Shown here: positions 23,931 to 35,100 of the stretch, piece after piece
How the letters are laid out: each line of letters starts with the position of its first letter
How positions within the stretch are numbered: position 1 is the first letter of the stretch
Source: Manihot esculenta
Lineage: Eukaryota > Streptophyta > Magnoliopsida > Malpighiales > Euphorbiaceae
Length of the DNA stretch: 64,000 nucleotides
NCBI RefSeq assembly: GCF_001659605.2
Contig: NC_035164.2
Span: 5,764,438 to 5,828,437 of the forward strand
Reading direction: 5' to 3'
Translations under genes and position numbers: made by a program
Notes under the pieces: model-generated
The model's input: the letters and a program-made list of their open reading frames with translations, nothing else
Told to the model about the DNA's origin: nothing
The model's database searches: none

Positions 23931-24684
23931 TTTAGTTCTTAGATATTACTATTATTAACAAGTTAATCACTATATTTTTAAAAATCTATTAAAACGTTTT
24001 TATTTTTTTTATATCTATTAAAACGTCCTTATCGTTTCTTTCCGTCAATGAAATAGTCCATATCTTTTCTCATATATATTAAAACGTCATTATCGTTTCT
24101 TTCCGTCAATGAAATAGTCACTCCTCATCGTTTCTTTTCGTCAACGAAATCGTCCCTCCCTATATTTTCAGAAATCTATTAAAACGTCCTTATCTTTTCT
24201 CATATCTTTTAAAATGTTCTTATCGTTTCTTTTTATCAACGAAATAGTCTCTATTTTTTCTCACATTTATTAAAGCGTCCTTATCGTTTCTTTCCGTCAA
24301 CGAAATAGTCCCTCCTCCTCCTCCTTATCCTCCTCCTCAAAAAAGAAGAAGAAGAAGATGATGATGATGAAGAAGGAGAAAAAGAAGAAGAAGAAGAAGG
24401 AGAAGAAGAAGAAGGAGAAGCAAAAGAAGTAGAAGCAGCAGAAGAAGAAGAAGCAGAAGCAGAAGCAGAAAAATGAGGAAGAATTAATGAAGAAGAAAAA
24501 GGAGGAGGAGGATGAGGAAAATGAGGGTAATTTGGTCTTTTACTATATTTTTAACTGCAAAAATAGACGGAAGGACTATTTCATTGACGGAGAGAAAAAA
24601 TAAGGATGTTTTAATAGGTTTCTAAAAATATAGGGACTGACTTGTTAATAATGGTAATACTCAGGGACTAAATTGTAAATCTCC
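23931..24684. repeat. Foldback element with tandemly amplified left arm
   Basis: The right arm (about 24548-24684), reverse-complemented, matches the left start: a TTTAGT..ATTA..ATTATTAACAAGT..ACTATATTTTT series, followed by CTATTAAAACGTCCTTAT and CCGTCAATGAAATAGTCC. The left arm holds this last part several times (about 24013, 24074, 24179, 24211, 24272), often 61 bp apart. A related single arm also lies at 23764-23860. A purine microsatellite fills the centre. It looks like a non-autonomous inverted-repeat element. No clear target duplication was found. Confidence 0.55.
24338..24500 (+). repeat. GAA/GCA purine microsatellite
   Basis: A long imperfect run of GAAGAA, GATGAT and GCAGAA triplets between the arms of the foldback element. 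It would translate into Lys/Glu-rich frames but is a simple repeat, not a gene. Confidence 0.85.
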
Positions 24685-25440
24685 ATTTTATTTATATATA
24701 TATATATATATATTAGAGAAAAGTAAATATTAAGATTATAAAAATAATACTCATAATAATTAATTTAATATTATTACAATAAAAGAGTAAATTTAATTAG
24801 TCATTGAAAATAATGTATTTTCACTTTTATAATTTAGATTAATTATAGAATTCAATTAAATTTAAAAAAATCTTAATATAAGTCAGTTTTTTAATTATTT
24901 TTTATTATTATGTTTTTTAAAAAAAAAATTTCACCTCCTCAAGAATGTAACTCCCTTTAATAGATCCACTACTCTTATTGAAATAAAATTATTAAAAATC
25001 AGATACTTGTAGTCCATTTAGTTTATATGTAATATCAATTTATATTTATATATATATATAATATTAAGATTGTGGATTATGTTTCGAGATTATTTATTTA
25101 TTTTATCATGTTTAAATTTAAAAATAAATAATAATATCATTATTTAAATAATTTTTAAATTAATAAATTATTCATATATTACTTCAAATGATTTTAGATA
25201 TTTATCATGTAAAATTAATAGATGTTTAAATTTTATTTATGAGTTTAATTAATTTTATTTAATAATTATGTGGGATAATTATTAAAAATTAATAACTTTC
25301 ATACTATTTAAATTAAATGCTTTGAGATAAGATTATTAAAATAATAAATTTAAATTTTAATTAAAATATTAAAATAATTATCATAATATATTATTAAATT
25401 TAAATTTTTTAATTTTTTGAGTTTAATTAATTTTATTTAA
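24685..25440. other. AT-rich spacer, nothing recognised
   Basis: Very AT-rich DNA with a TA dinucleotide run near 24697-24713. No coding, RNA or transposon signature was recognised. Confidence 0.6.
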
Positions 25441-25449
25441 TAATTGATG

Positions 25450-26126
25450 TTTGGCCTGAACTAAATCACCATAAAATAGGGATTATGTGATAAGGATATG
25501 ATAAGTAATGCGATCCTGTCCGATTAAAGGAAGATCTGGACACCTTAATATCTGGATCATCACTAAGACTCGTCCTTCTTATGATGAGGCGAGTCTCGAT
25601 ACAAAATTACTGTTAAACAGAAACAGTCCCGCGTATTCTTATTACGCTTGTGTTCGCAGATTATCAACCTATTAGCTGGCGACATCACCTATCAAGCAAC
25701 CGACCACATCATCATCGGTATATCGGGAAATACTATATTTATCTCCACCCTCTTATAGTATATATGTAAAAAAAAAAAAAAAAGAAAAGCAAAGATATGC
25801 TATTCTCTAACACAAAAACTCTATGCAATTCGATACATTCACTCTCTTTTCCAGCATTCTGACTTGAGTATTGGAGTAACTTTTGTGAGCACTCACCACC
25901 ACCTCACATTCTCTTCCTTGTAGGTCTAGCTAATCACAGTGTAGCTCCATTCTGGCCACATTCACTCTCTTTTCCAGCATTCTGACTTGAGTATTGGAGT
26001 AACTTGAGTATTGGAGTAACTTTTGTAAGCACTCACCACCACCTCACATTCTCTTCCTTGTAGGTCTAGCTAATCACAGTGTAGCTCCATTCTGGCCACA
26101 TCATCGATTTAGTCTTTATAACATCA
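25450..26126 (+). mobile_element. Tat-like gypsy LTR (approximate)
   Basis: Non-coding sequence before a degenerate primer site. It contains CTGACTTGAGTATTGGAGTA..TTTTGTGAGCACTCACCACC, close to the GACTTGAGCGTCGGAGTG-type signature near the ends of Tat-lineage LTRs. The start near 25450 (TGATGTTTGGCC) is a guess. A TATA-like TATAGTATATATG lies at about 25755. No second LTR was found. Confidence 0.45.
25838..26100 (+). repeat. Tandem duplication of 123 bp inside the LTR
   Basis: Copy 1 is 25838-25960 (123 bp). Copy 2 is 25961-26100 (140 bp), longer by an internal 17-bp duplication (ACTTGAGTATTGGAGTA). The copies are otherwise almost identical, so the duplication is young relative to the decayed coding region downstream. 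Confidence 0.9.
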
Positions 26127-26147
26127 TTTGGTTCTGTTACCGAGAAA
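26127..26147 (+). other. Degenerate Tat-type primer binding site
   Basis: The stretch starting TTTGGTTCTGTTACCGAGAA resembles the TTTGGCGCCGTCTGTGGGAA site of Tat-lineage gypsy elements and stands between the LTR-like region and the element's coding remains. Confidence 0.4.
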
Positions 26148-26240
26148 TATATTGAATTCTCTCTATTCATATAGATTAAAACCAGTCTCTTATTTCTTTT
26201 CTCTCTCCAAAAAAGGAATCTCTCTTCTCTATCTCTTTAA

Positions 26241-28418
26241 ATGGTCGGAATCATACATGTCATCATAGGAAGACCTGATAAGAGAAAAGGAAAAAATAAG
26301 TGTGTAGCATAAGACGTACTATCAGTTGATCAAGAAGCATGGGCCAAGCAAAAGGTAAGGTTCGGTCCTGTCAACAAAGCAATCGTATTCTTTCAAAACG
26401 ACCCACTGGCCGTTAAGATCCTTTTGAACCAGTATGAGATAAGGCAAGTTTTGATGGATACAGGTGGGTCTGTTAACCTTCTCATCCTAAATGTTTTTAA
26501 CAAGTTAGGCTTAGACAAAAGTAGTTTGGCTAGAGTCTCCTATTCGTTAGTAGGATTAGGAGACAAGACCATGGTAATATTGGGCACTATCAACCTTCCC
26601 CTAGTCCTGGGTGATGAAAAGTATAGGCGAGAGTTATATGCAGAGTTTGTGGTGGTAGACATCTCATTTGCATACAATGAGATACTTGGCCTCCTAGTCC
26701 TAAACTGTCACGGTATTGTTATTAATATGGATGTTATGTGCCTTAAGCTAACAGCTCCAGGAGGAATAGTTGTGGTCCGAGGCAACCCGAGATTGGCCAA
26801 AGAAGATTACAGACACCCAGCAAAAAGTCTCGGAAAAGCAACAATACCCATCAACTTGTTGGAGAAACCAAAATTTCATGTAAATTTAGAACCAGTAAAC
26901 TCGGTAGAAGAGGTTCAGTTAGGTAAAGATCAAAAGGTACGGTTCGATACTGCATTAACCGGAGAAACAAAGACTCGACTAATAGAGTTATTAAAGAGTC
27001 GAGTAACTACTTTCGTTGGTCTCTAAAAGATATAATAGGTGTGGACTCGGCTCTCATCACCCATAAGTTATCTATTGACAAAAATGCGAAACCAGTCTAA
27101 TAAAAGAAAAGAAAGTTTGTACTAGAGAGGCATCAGGTGATCAAAGAATAGGTTAATAAACTTTTGAGTGCAAGGTTGACAAAGAAAGTCAAATATCCCA
27201 CATGGTTGGCTAATGCGGTCTTAGTAAAGAAAGCTAACGAGAAATGAAAGACGTGCATAGATTTCACCGACTTGAATAAAGTATGTCTGAAAGATCATTA
27301 CCTGTTGTCATCCATCGACATATTAGTAGACTCAACATCGGGTCATGCTGTGGTTTTCTTCCCTTGATACCATTTCAGAATACCACCAAATCATGATGGA
27401 CACTAAGGACGCAGAGAAAACTACATTCATAAAAAATGAAAGAGTTTGCTGCTATAAAGTAAAGCCTTTTGGATTGAAAAATACAAGAGCAGCGTACCAA
27501 AGGCTGGTGTCAGGAATCTTCAAAGACATGGTAGGATTAACAGTCAAAGTGTACGTGGACGACATGGTAGTAAAGAGCTGATCCTTGGAAGATCATGCAT
27601 GAGATATTCGCAAAGTTTTTGATATCTTAGATAAGGCGGGTATGAAGTTGAACCCTGAAAAGTGTACCTTCGGGGTAAAGGTTGAGGAGTTTCTAGGGTA
27701 TATCATCTTAGAAAGATGTATAGAAGTGAACCGTGAGAAGATCAATGCCATCCAAATCATGAAGGCACCCAAAACCATCAATGAAGTACAAAGGTTAAAT
27801 AGGTGAGTCACTGCCCTGGGATATTTCATATAATGCTCGGTTAGAAGGTGTCTCCCATTCTTCAAAATCTTAAAAGACAAAGGTAAGTTTGAATGGGGGG
27901 GAGAATGTGCAGAGGCTTTTGAAAGTCTGAAAATTTTTTTATCATCTCCTCTGATACTAAGTTCGCTTGTCAAAGGCGAAATTTTATTTTTATACTTATT
28001 TGTGACGCTGAAAATAGTTTGTTCGGTATTCGTTCACGAAAATAATGGAGAATAAAGTCTAGTATATTATACCAGCCAAGTTTTGAATGGGGCATAACTG
28101 AATTATCCTCCTCTCTAAAAGTTAGCGATTGCATTCCTAATGTCAGCCACAAAGCTACAACCATATTTCGAGTCACACACCATAGAAGTCAAAACTGAAT
28201 TATCCTTTGCAAAAGGTTCTATACAGACCGGAGTTGTTAGGGCAGTAATATTTTCTGCCTATGATATCAAGTATATTCTAAGAAAGACTATGAAAGTGCA
28301 GGTGTTAGCCGATTTTATCGCGGAAATGACTCTGCCATTAGAAATTTCAGAGTCCCGAAATCAACCATAGACGAGTGGAAGGTTTGGGCATATGGAGCTT
28401 GCGAGGCTGGATTTTTTT
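26241..28418 (+). pseudogene. Tat-like gypsy protease-RT-RNase H remains
   Basis: A truncated pol in several frames. First comes a protease-bearing frame open from 26424 to 27026, with VLMDTGGSVNLL as catalytic motif and AYNEILGL. Next is an RT start broken by many stops, with KTCIDFTDLNKVC (about 27250) and SSIDILVDST. The RT core 27345-27581 has YHQIMMDTKDAEKTTFI, FGLKNTRAAYQRL and YVDDMVVKS (catalytic YVDD about 27552). Then follow KLNPEKCTFGV..FLGYII (about 27645-27700) and an RNase H-like stretch to VLADFIAEM (about 28305). The gag is missing between the leader and the protease, and integrase and the 3' LTR are absent. Wording fits the Tat/Athila branch, not the chromoviruses nearby. Non-functional. 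Confidence 0.75.
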
Positions 28419-28423
28419 CCCCA

Positions 28424-29440
28424 TGCGTGCATGATGGATTTATGAAAAAAAACAGAAACATTATTATTTAATTTTTGTGGTATCGAGAAACTCATTAGTT
28501 AATCTTTTATATTTTAAGAGTATATTAAAATATTTCTAAACTTTTAAAAATTTTACTAATTAGTTCTATTAATTTTAGTCTATCACATGCTGAAAAAAGT
28601 TTTAAATACTCTCAATTGAAAAGAGTAATTAGTTTATATTTTTATAAAATTGATAGATCTACTGATTTTTTCATGTGATAGGCTACTAATCACTATAAAA
28701 ATATAAAAAAATAACAATAAAATTTACCAATAAAATTATCAAAATAGTGGTTATTAGAATAAATATGGATATAAGTCCAATTAAATTTTTATATTTTTAT
28801 TCAAGGGCTAAATAAGTCCAATTCAAAATATTCAATGGTCAAATAAACTCTCATCTAATATAATATTTTTTTAATAATCTAATATTATTTTTTGATAAAA
28901 TTTTAATTTTATAATTTTAAAAATTATTTATTATATTTATATATTTTTAAAATTTTTTATGATAATTAGAATACTAAATTTTTGATGTTTTAAATTATAA
29001 CAATATATTTTATTATTAAAAAATTATTTTTTATTATTAAAAAAATATTATACTAAGTTAGGACCTATTTAATCTTTAATAAAAATACAGAAATTTAATT
29101 AAACTTATTTTTAAATAAATTTTAAACTACCTATCCACTATTTGAAATACCATTAAAAAATATCATAGTTATATTTTTATTTTTTTATAATGAATAATAA
29201 AATACTTAATGTATAAAATCAATAAAGATTAATATATTTTTTAAAATTAAAAAATTAATTAATAAAATCTTTTATACCACATGAAATTAAATAGTGAATA
29301 AACAAAAAAAAAAAATAATAATATACTCGACACATTAGAGTTATCATGTGAATCACGTGTATCTCTCTTTTCAGGAAAGAAGTCTCTTTCACCTGCGAAG
29401 GATTTTGCTGCAAATATTCACATATTATGACACTACGGAA
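28424..29440. repeat. AT-rich block, copy 2 of a direct duplication
   Basis: Begins ATGCGTGCATGATGGATTTA, as does the block at 22921, and shares TTATATTTTTATTTTTTTAT, GAGTTATCATGTGAATCAC (about 29339) and TCTCTCTTTTCAGGAAA in the same order. It is about 300 bp longer in the middle. It starts immediately after the broken end of the Tat-like pol fragment. Confidence 0.65.
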
Positions 29441-30780
29441 ATAGGCTATTGAAATAAAAGAAATATTTTAAAAGATAATAAATTCTAATTTTATTCAGAA
29501 ATTAATTAGCTAAGTAAAACACAATTATATAATATATTATAATAATGAATAATTAAATTTATTAATAATTAAAATTGATATATCCTTATAATATAATTTA
29601 TGAAAAAATAAGTGACAATTATAATATTAAAAGTGTGTGAAGTAATGCCGTGGAATTTCTGACTTTTATTTTTTAAAATTAAAAATAATTTTTTATTTTT
29701 ATTATTTATTTTTTAAAACGATTTGTATAAAACTAAGTTTATATATTTTTTATATAAAAATAAATAATAAAATATTTTTAAAATATAATATTTAATAATA
29801 AAATAAGATACAAATAATCTTAAATATAAAATAAATAATAAATTATTTTTCCAAAATATATAATATTAAAATAAAAAAATTATTACTTCATCTCAACAAT
29901 ATAAAAATATTTATTAATTAGCATTTTGATTTTAAAAAATATATTAAAATATTTTTAAAATTTTAAAAGTCTTTCAAATTACTCTTTTCATTAACATTTT
30001 TATGGTTGAGTATTATAAAAATAAAAATTTATTATTGAATCTCAATATTATAAAAAAAATTATTAATTAGTTTATTAATTTTGAAAAACACATTAAAATA
30101 TTTTAAAATTTTAAAAATTATATTAATTAATTTTTTTAAAATTTAAAATATTTTTAATATGAAAAAATAAATTAATAGATATTTTTATAAAATTAAAAAG
30201 TTAATTAATAAATAATAAAATATTTTACAGTTAAAATTTATGAAATGATTAATAAAATATATTTTTTAATATTTTAAAAATATTTTAATATATTTTTTAA
30301 AATTAATAAATAATTAAAGGGTTTAGTGAGTTTTTTTGTACTACAAAAATTAAAATAGTAATTTTTTTTAAAATTTTAATTATTTTTTATTTTATATTAT
30401 TAAACTTTAATAAATTAAAATTAATAAATAATTTTGTTTTATCTTAAACATATTATTCTACCCATCTCGATTAATCTTTCCAACCAAACATTATTATTTT
30501 TTGTATACCATATCCTTGTAACTCTTATATTCTCGTATTCACACGCACGTGTTTTTTTTAATATTTTCTTAATTATGTATTTATTTATTATTTATTGTTT
30601 AATAAATAACTCTAGAAATAATTTTTTTGAATAATATTATTTATTTTTAAAAATAATAAAAAATAAAATATTCTTATTATAAATCAATACATAATGTATA
30701 AAATATTTTAAATAATATAAACTATAAAAATGTTGTAAAAAAATATAAAATATAAAAATAAAATCTTAATTGATATACAT
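29441..30780. other. AT-rich spacer upstream of TGD2
   Basis: Extremely AT-rich sequence with long A and T runs. No coding region or mobile-element ends could be recognised. Its right end forms the upstream flank of the TGD2 transcription unit. Confidence 0.6.
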
Positions 30781-30799
30781 AAATAACTCAACACTCAAA

Positions 30800-32109
30800 C
30801 CTGAGCACTGCCTCCCCTCCCCTCCCCTCCCCCCTTCCCTTCGGCCTCTCCGCCTCTCCTCTGGTACAGCCGCGAGCCGAGCGCCTCCCGCCGATCGTTC
30901 CTCTGCTCTTCACGCTTTCCTGGTTCTGGCTGCTTGTTTGCTCTTCTCCGCCTCTTCCTCTGGTCCTCGTCGCTGCGTCCGCTGGTCCAGAGTGTTGTCC
31001 GGTGCTGCTCCTCGCCCCGTCCTCTGTCTCTGCAGGTTTGAATTGGTTTTTTTGAAATTGTGGCTTCAGATGTGTGCTTTCTGAGATTTGTGAGATTAAT
31101 TGATGTGAGTTTCCGAAATTTGTTAAAATATTAAGATTTATGTGAAGGTTGCATTTCTGAGATTTATTAAAAATTCTCTGTAATAAAGATTATTGTGAAT
31201 GGATTAAGAGTTTTTTAGTGAGATTATTGAAAAATTGTTGAAATAAATACTACTTCCATTCAGAGTTGTTTTTGTGAGATTGAGATGTGTTTCTGAATTT
31301 TGTTGAAATGTGAGATATTGTGTGAATTTCTGATTTTTTTTTTGTTGGGATTATAAGTTAATCGGGTTCGGGTACTGTCGGCTAGTAAATGGAACCCCGG
31401 GCTGTACTGGTCGGCTATGGCCTCGTGGCTCTGCATTTTGCTCGCCGAGTTTATGAACTCTCACCTAAGTCCAAGCTCCGCTGCTGCTCTCGCTCTCTTC
31501 ATTCTCTCTATTTCGAATTTTATTTTTGCTGTGAAAAATTGGCAAAATCTTTTCCATTTCAGTAGCTGAGCTGCAGATTTGAGATTTCATGCTCTTTTTT
31601 CCCCTTTTCTTTTTCATCCGTTGGTTGCGCAAAAATAAAAATTGCTTGTGACTATGAGTTATGCCTCGTTCTCGTTTGGGTAAGTCGATTTTGTTGCTCA
31701 TGAATTTTATCAATGAGGGATATTGAGTGATGGGTTTAGTTCTTAGTAGTTAATTCAATCTTTGTTTGGTTGGTGAGAAAATGTGGAAAAACAGAATCAG
31801 ATTTTTGGAATACGGTAGTTGGTAGCTTGGAAATGCAATTTGAATTTGTTATTGTTAGATTTTATTTTTGGAAATTTAATCGGTATTCTATATTTCCCAT
31901 TTCCAATGCTTTTAATTTTCTGATAATCGATTTTACCTTTTCCAGGGACTTCTAATGTTTTGATTTGGGATCCTATCAATTGGACTGATGGTGACTTCAA
32001 TTGTTTAAGGATTTTGGTAGCCCAATCATACTTCATCCTGAATTTGGTATAAGGGCAAGTCTATATAGAGGATATTCTTACTTGTGTAATTGCTGTAAGA
32101 CGTTAAAGA
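30800..32109 (+). promoter_or_regulatory. TGD2: Probable TGD2 5' leader with intron
   Basis: The base composition changes abruptly from AT-rich to a CCTCC-rich pyrimidine tract at about 30805, as in many plant 5' UTRs. A good splice donor follows CTCTGCAG at 31036 (GTTTGAATTG), and a T-rich acceptor (TTTTCCAG) ends at 31945, shortly before the start codon at 32110. I infer a non-coding exon of about 230 bp, a leader intron of about 910 bp and a second leader segment 31946-32109. The frame 30770-31084 over the C-rich tract has no recognisable protein features. Transcript evidence would be needed to fix the transcription start. Confidence 0.45.
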
Positions 32110-35100
32110 ATGGTTGGAAATTCATTAGTTTCAGTATCAACATGTCCTGTGGTGTTATCTTCTTCGTTGATTATTGTTCCCCGTGGTTCTTCAAAATTCT
32201 TGCCATATCTTCCATCGAGGCAGCGAAAGCAACTCATGCAGGTAAGTGCTATGTCAGCAGATGCTGGACAAGGCCCAGCTTCTTCTTCTTCTTCGGAGAA
32301 AAAGAATCCACTTGCCGCTGTTTTAGAGGTTCCTCAAAGTATTTGGAAACAAACATTGAAGCCATTGAGTGATTTTGGGTTTGGAAGGAGAAGCATTTGG
32401 GAAGGTGGGGTGGGTTTATTTCTTGTGTCAGGTGCAGTCCTCCTTGCACTTAGTTTGGCTTGGTTGCGGGGGTTCGAGTTGCGTTCTAAATTCAGGAAGT
32501 ATGTGGCAGTTTTTGAGTTTGCTCAAGCTTGTGGTATTTGCACAGGAACCCCAGTTAGGATTAGAGGGGTAACTGTTGGCAATGTCATCCAAGTTAATCC
32601 TTCCTTGAGAAGTATTGAAGCAGTTGTCGAGGTGTTCCAATCACAATTTATTTATGTGTTTTTTATGTTCCATCCAGACATAAAGTTCAATTAATTTTAT
32701 GGTTTATAAATACTAACTCAAGTCTGCTGCATATTCTAGGTTGAAGATGATAAAATAATAATACCTAGAAATTCGCTGGTTGAGGTGAACCAGTCAGGTT
32801 TTCTCATGGAAACATTGATTGATATTACACCTAAGGATCCAATTCCTTCACCGTCTGTGGGACCTCTTGATGCTGAATGTGTCAAAGAAGGTTTGATTGT
32901 ATGTGATAGGCAGAGGATAAAGGGTCATCAAGGGGTTAGTTTGGATGCATTGGTTGGGATATTCACCCGTCTCGGACGTGAAATGGAAGAAATTGGTGTT
33001 GCTAAAAGCTATTCATTGGCTGAGCGTGTTGCTGCTATTATTGAAGAGGCAAAGCCACTGCTCCTAAAGGTGTGATCTGCCCTTCTTATGTTTGACATTA
33101 ACATGTAAATGATAGTAGCTTATTATAATTGCATATTTTTGGTGATCAACATTCTGACTTCTGCATATATCAAAGTTACTTTGAAAATAAAAGGGACAAA
33201 TAGCACTCATCTGGTATAAACCTGGCAGCCAGTTCATTCTGGGCTAGTCCTGCTTCTTTGGTTCAAGGGGACCAGGAGGCCCATTTGACCCAGAACCAAA
33301 CAGGGTGGTTCCTGTATAGTTAACGATTGGTTTTAGTTGGGCCAGTTACAGGCCCAAACGGGACCATGTCCATGTCTAATCTTATGCCTTGGAGAATTTT
33401 TGTTAACCCATTTTCATTGAGCAAAATTTGTTGCTGAGGGCCTGTTGTGCATAGTTTGTTGAGGCATCTGTTGGAATGTGAAAGTGCAGACTGAGAATTG
33501 AATGTTATTTAAATGAAAATCTGAACAGAATGAGGTAGATTTAAGCATTATGTTAGAAAAATCTTGAGAAATTAGATACTGAATTAGATTTTAGAAACCT
33601 ATTTGTCAGACCCAAGTTGATTTTTAAGATTAATCAACTGCATAAAAAAAAGTGTTAACTTTTGTTAAGTTCAAACTAGGCTTATTGGACACTAAAGGCC
33701 AAAATTATAGGCTTAATAAAACTTTCAATTTTTTGATGATAAAATCTAAATTTTTGAATTTATTGCAATTATAGCCAATCTTTAAGATAATGTCCAATTG
33801 AACATAAAAGTTTAAAATTTTACGTTTAATTATGATTAGAACAAAAACTTTTAATATTATGACTAAACTTTTTAATTTTTTTTTTGCAATTACTGTCGAT
33901 CTTTAAAATAATTTTGGTCAATTTAAATTAGTGCACGTACCATCTCATGTGTCGTGTATTTATCCTTTTAAATATTAATTAAATCTATGCAAGCAATCCT
34001 TTAATTCTAATTAACCATATATTATAAAAACGCTAAACTCTTATAATCCTAATCTCTAATTTAAAACTAGTTGGATTTAGAGATTCATTCAAAATGGGGA
34101 TTTTATATTTAAATTTAAGGATTAGAATAATAAGAGATAAGTGATTTTAGGATATATGGTTAATTGAAATTAAATTATTGCTTGCATAGATTTAACTAAT
34201 ATGTAAAAAGGATAAATAAAAAACATATGGCGTGATAGTGTACTAATTTAAAATTGATTAAAATTATTTTAAGGGGTACTTTAATTGCAAAAAATTAAAA
34301 GGTTTGGATATAATATTAAAAGTTTCGGTTATAACCGTGATTAAACGTAAAGTTTTAGACTTTTATGTTCAATTGGAAAAATTATCTTCAAAATTGGCTA
34401 TAATTACAACTATTTAAAAGTTGGGCCTTTATCATTCAAAATTAGAAATTTTGGCTATAATCGTGATTAAAATAAAGTTATGGCCTTTTATTTCCAATAA
34501 GCCCTTAAACTAAATTTACCACATTGTTTGGTGCAAACATTAAACAGTAATTACCTTGAGTTATTATGGCATGTCATGTCAGGAATATAGCAGAAAACCT
34601 AAATGGTGAATGAATAATTTGCTTCTTTTCCAGGCAAAACTGTATCATTGTTTTATTGCTACTATGTATTGCATCATGATTGTTGATAAGTTGTCATTTT
34701 TAATAATTGTAGGGATAATTTGTAGGGCTGTCGCACTTCTTGAAATTTCCTGTTTACTCTCAATTATGAATATGTCGTGAAGTTATGTAATCACTTTTCT
34801 TCCACATCTGTCCTTAGAAATTAATGTTTACTCATGCAGAGTGCAGTTCTGATATAATGATATTTCAGATAGAGGAAATGGCTGAAGATGTTCAACCTTT
34901 GCTATCTGAGGTTCGTGCCAGCGGTCTTCTTAAGGAAGTTGAGACTTTAACCAAAAGCCTAACACAAGCGTCAGAAGATCTGAGGTAAGTTATACATCCT
35001 CCTTTCTTTAACAGCTGGATTTTGGAGGTCTTCCCTGTCAACAAACCCCCCTCCCCCCTCCCTCCCCCAAATAAATAAATAAATGGATAAATAAGGGCGC

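Noticed and set aside
30770..31084. 104-codon frame over the C-rich tract upstream of TGD2
   Set aside because: It lies in the presumed 5' leader, is composition-driven and crosses the probable splice donor at 31036.
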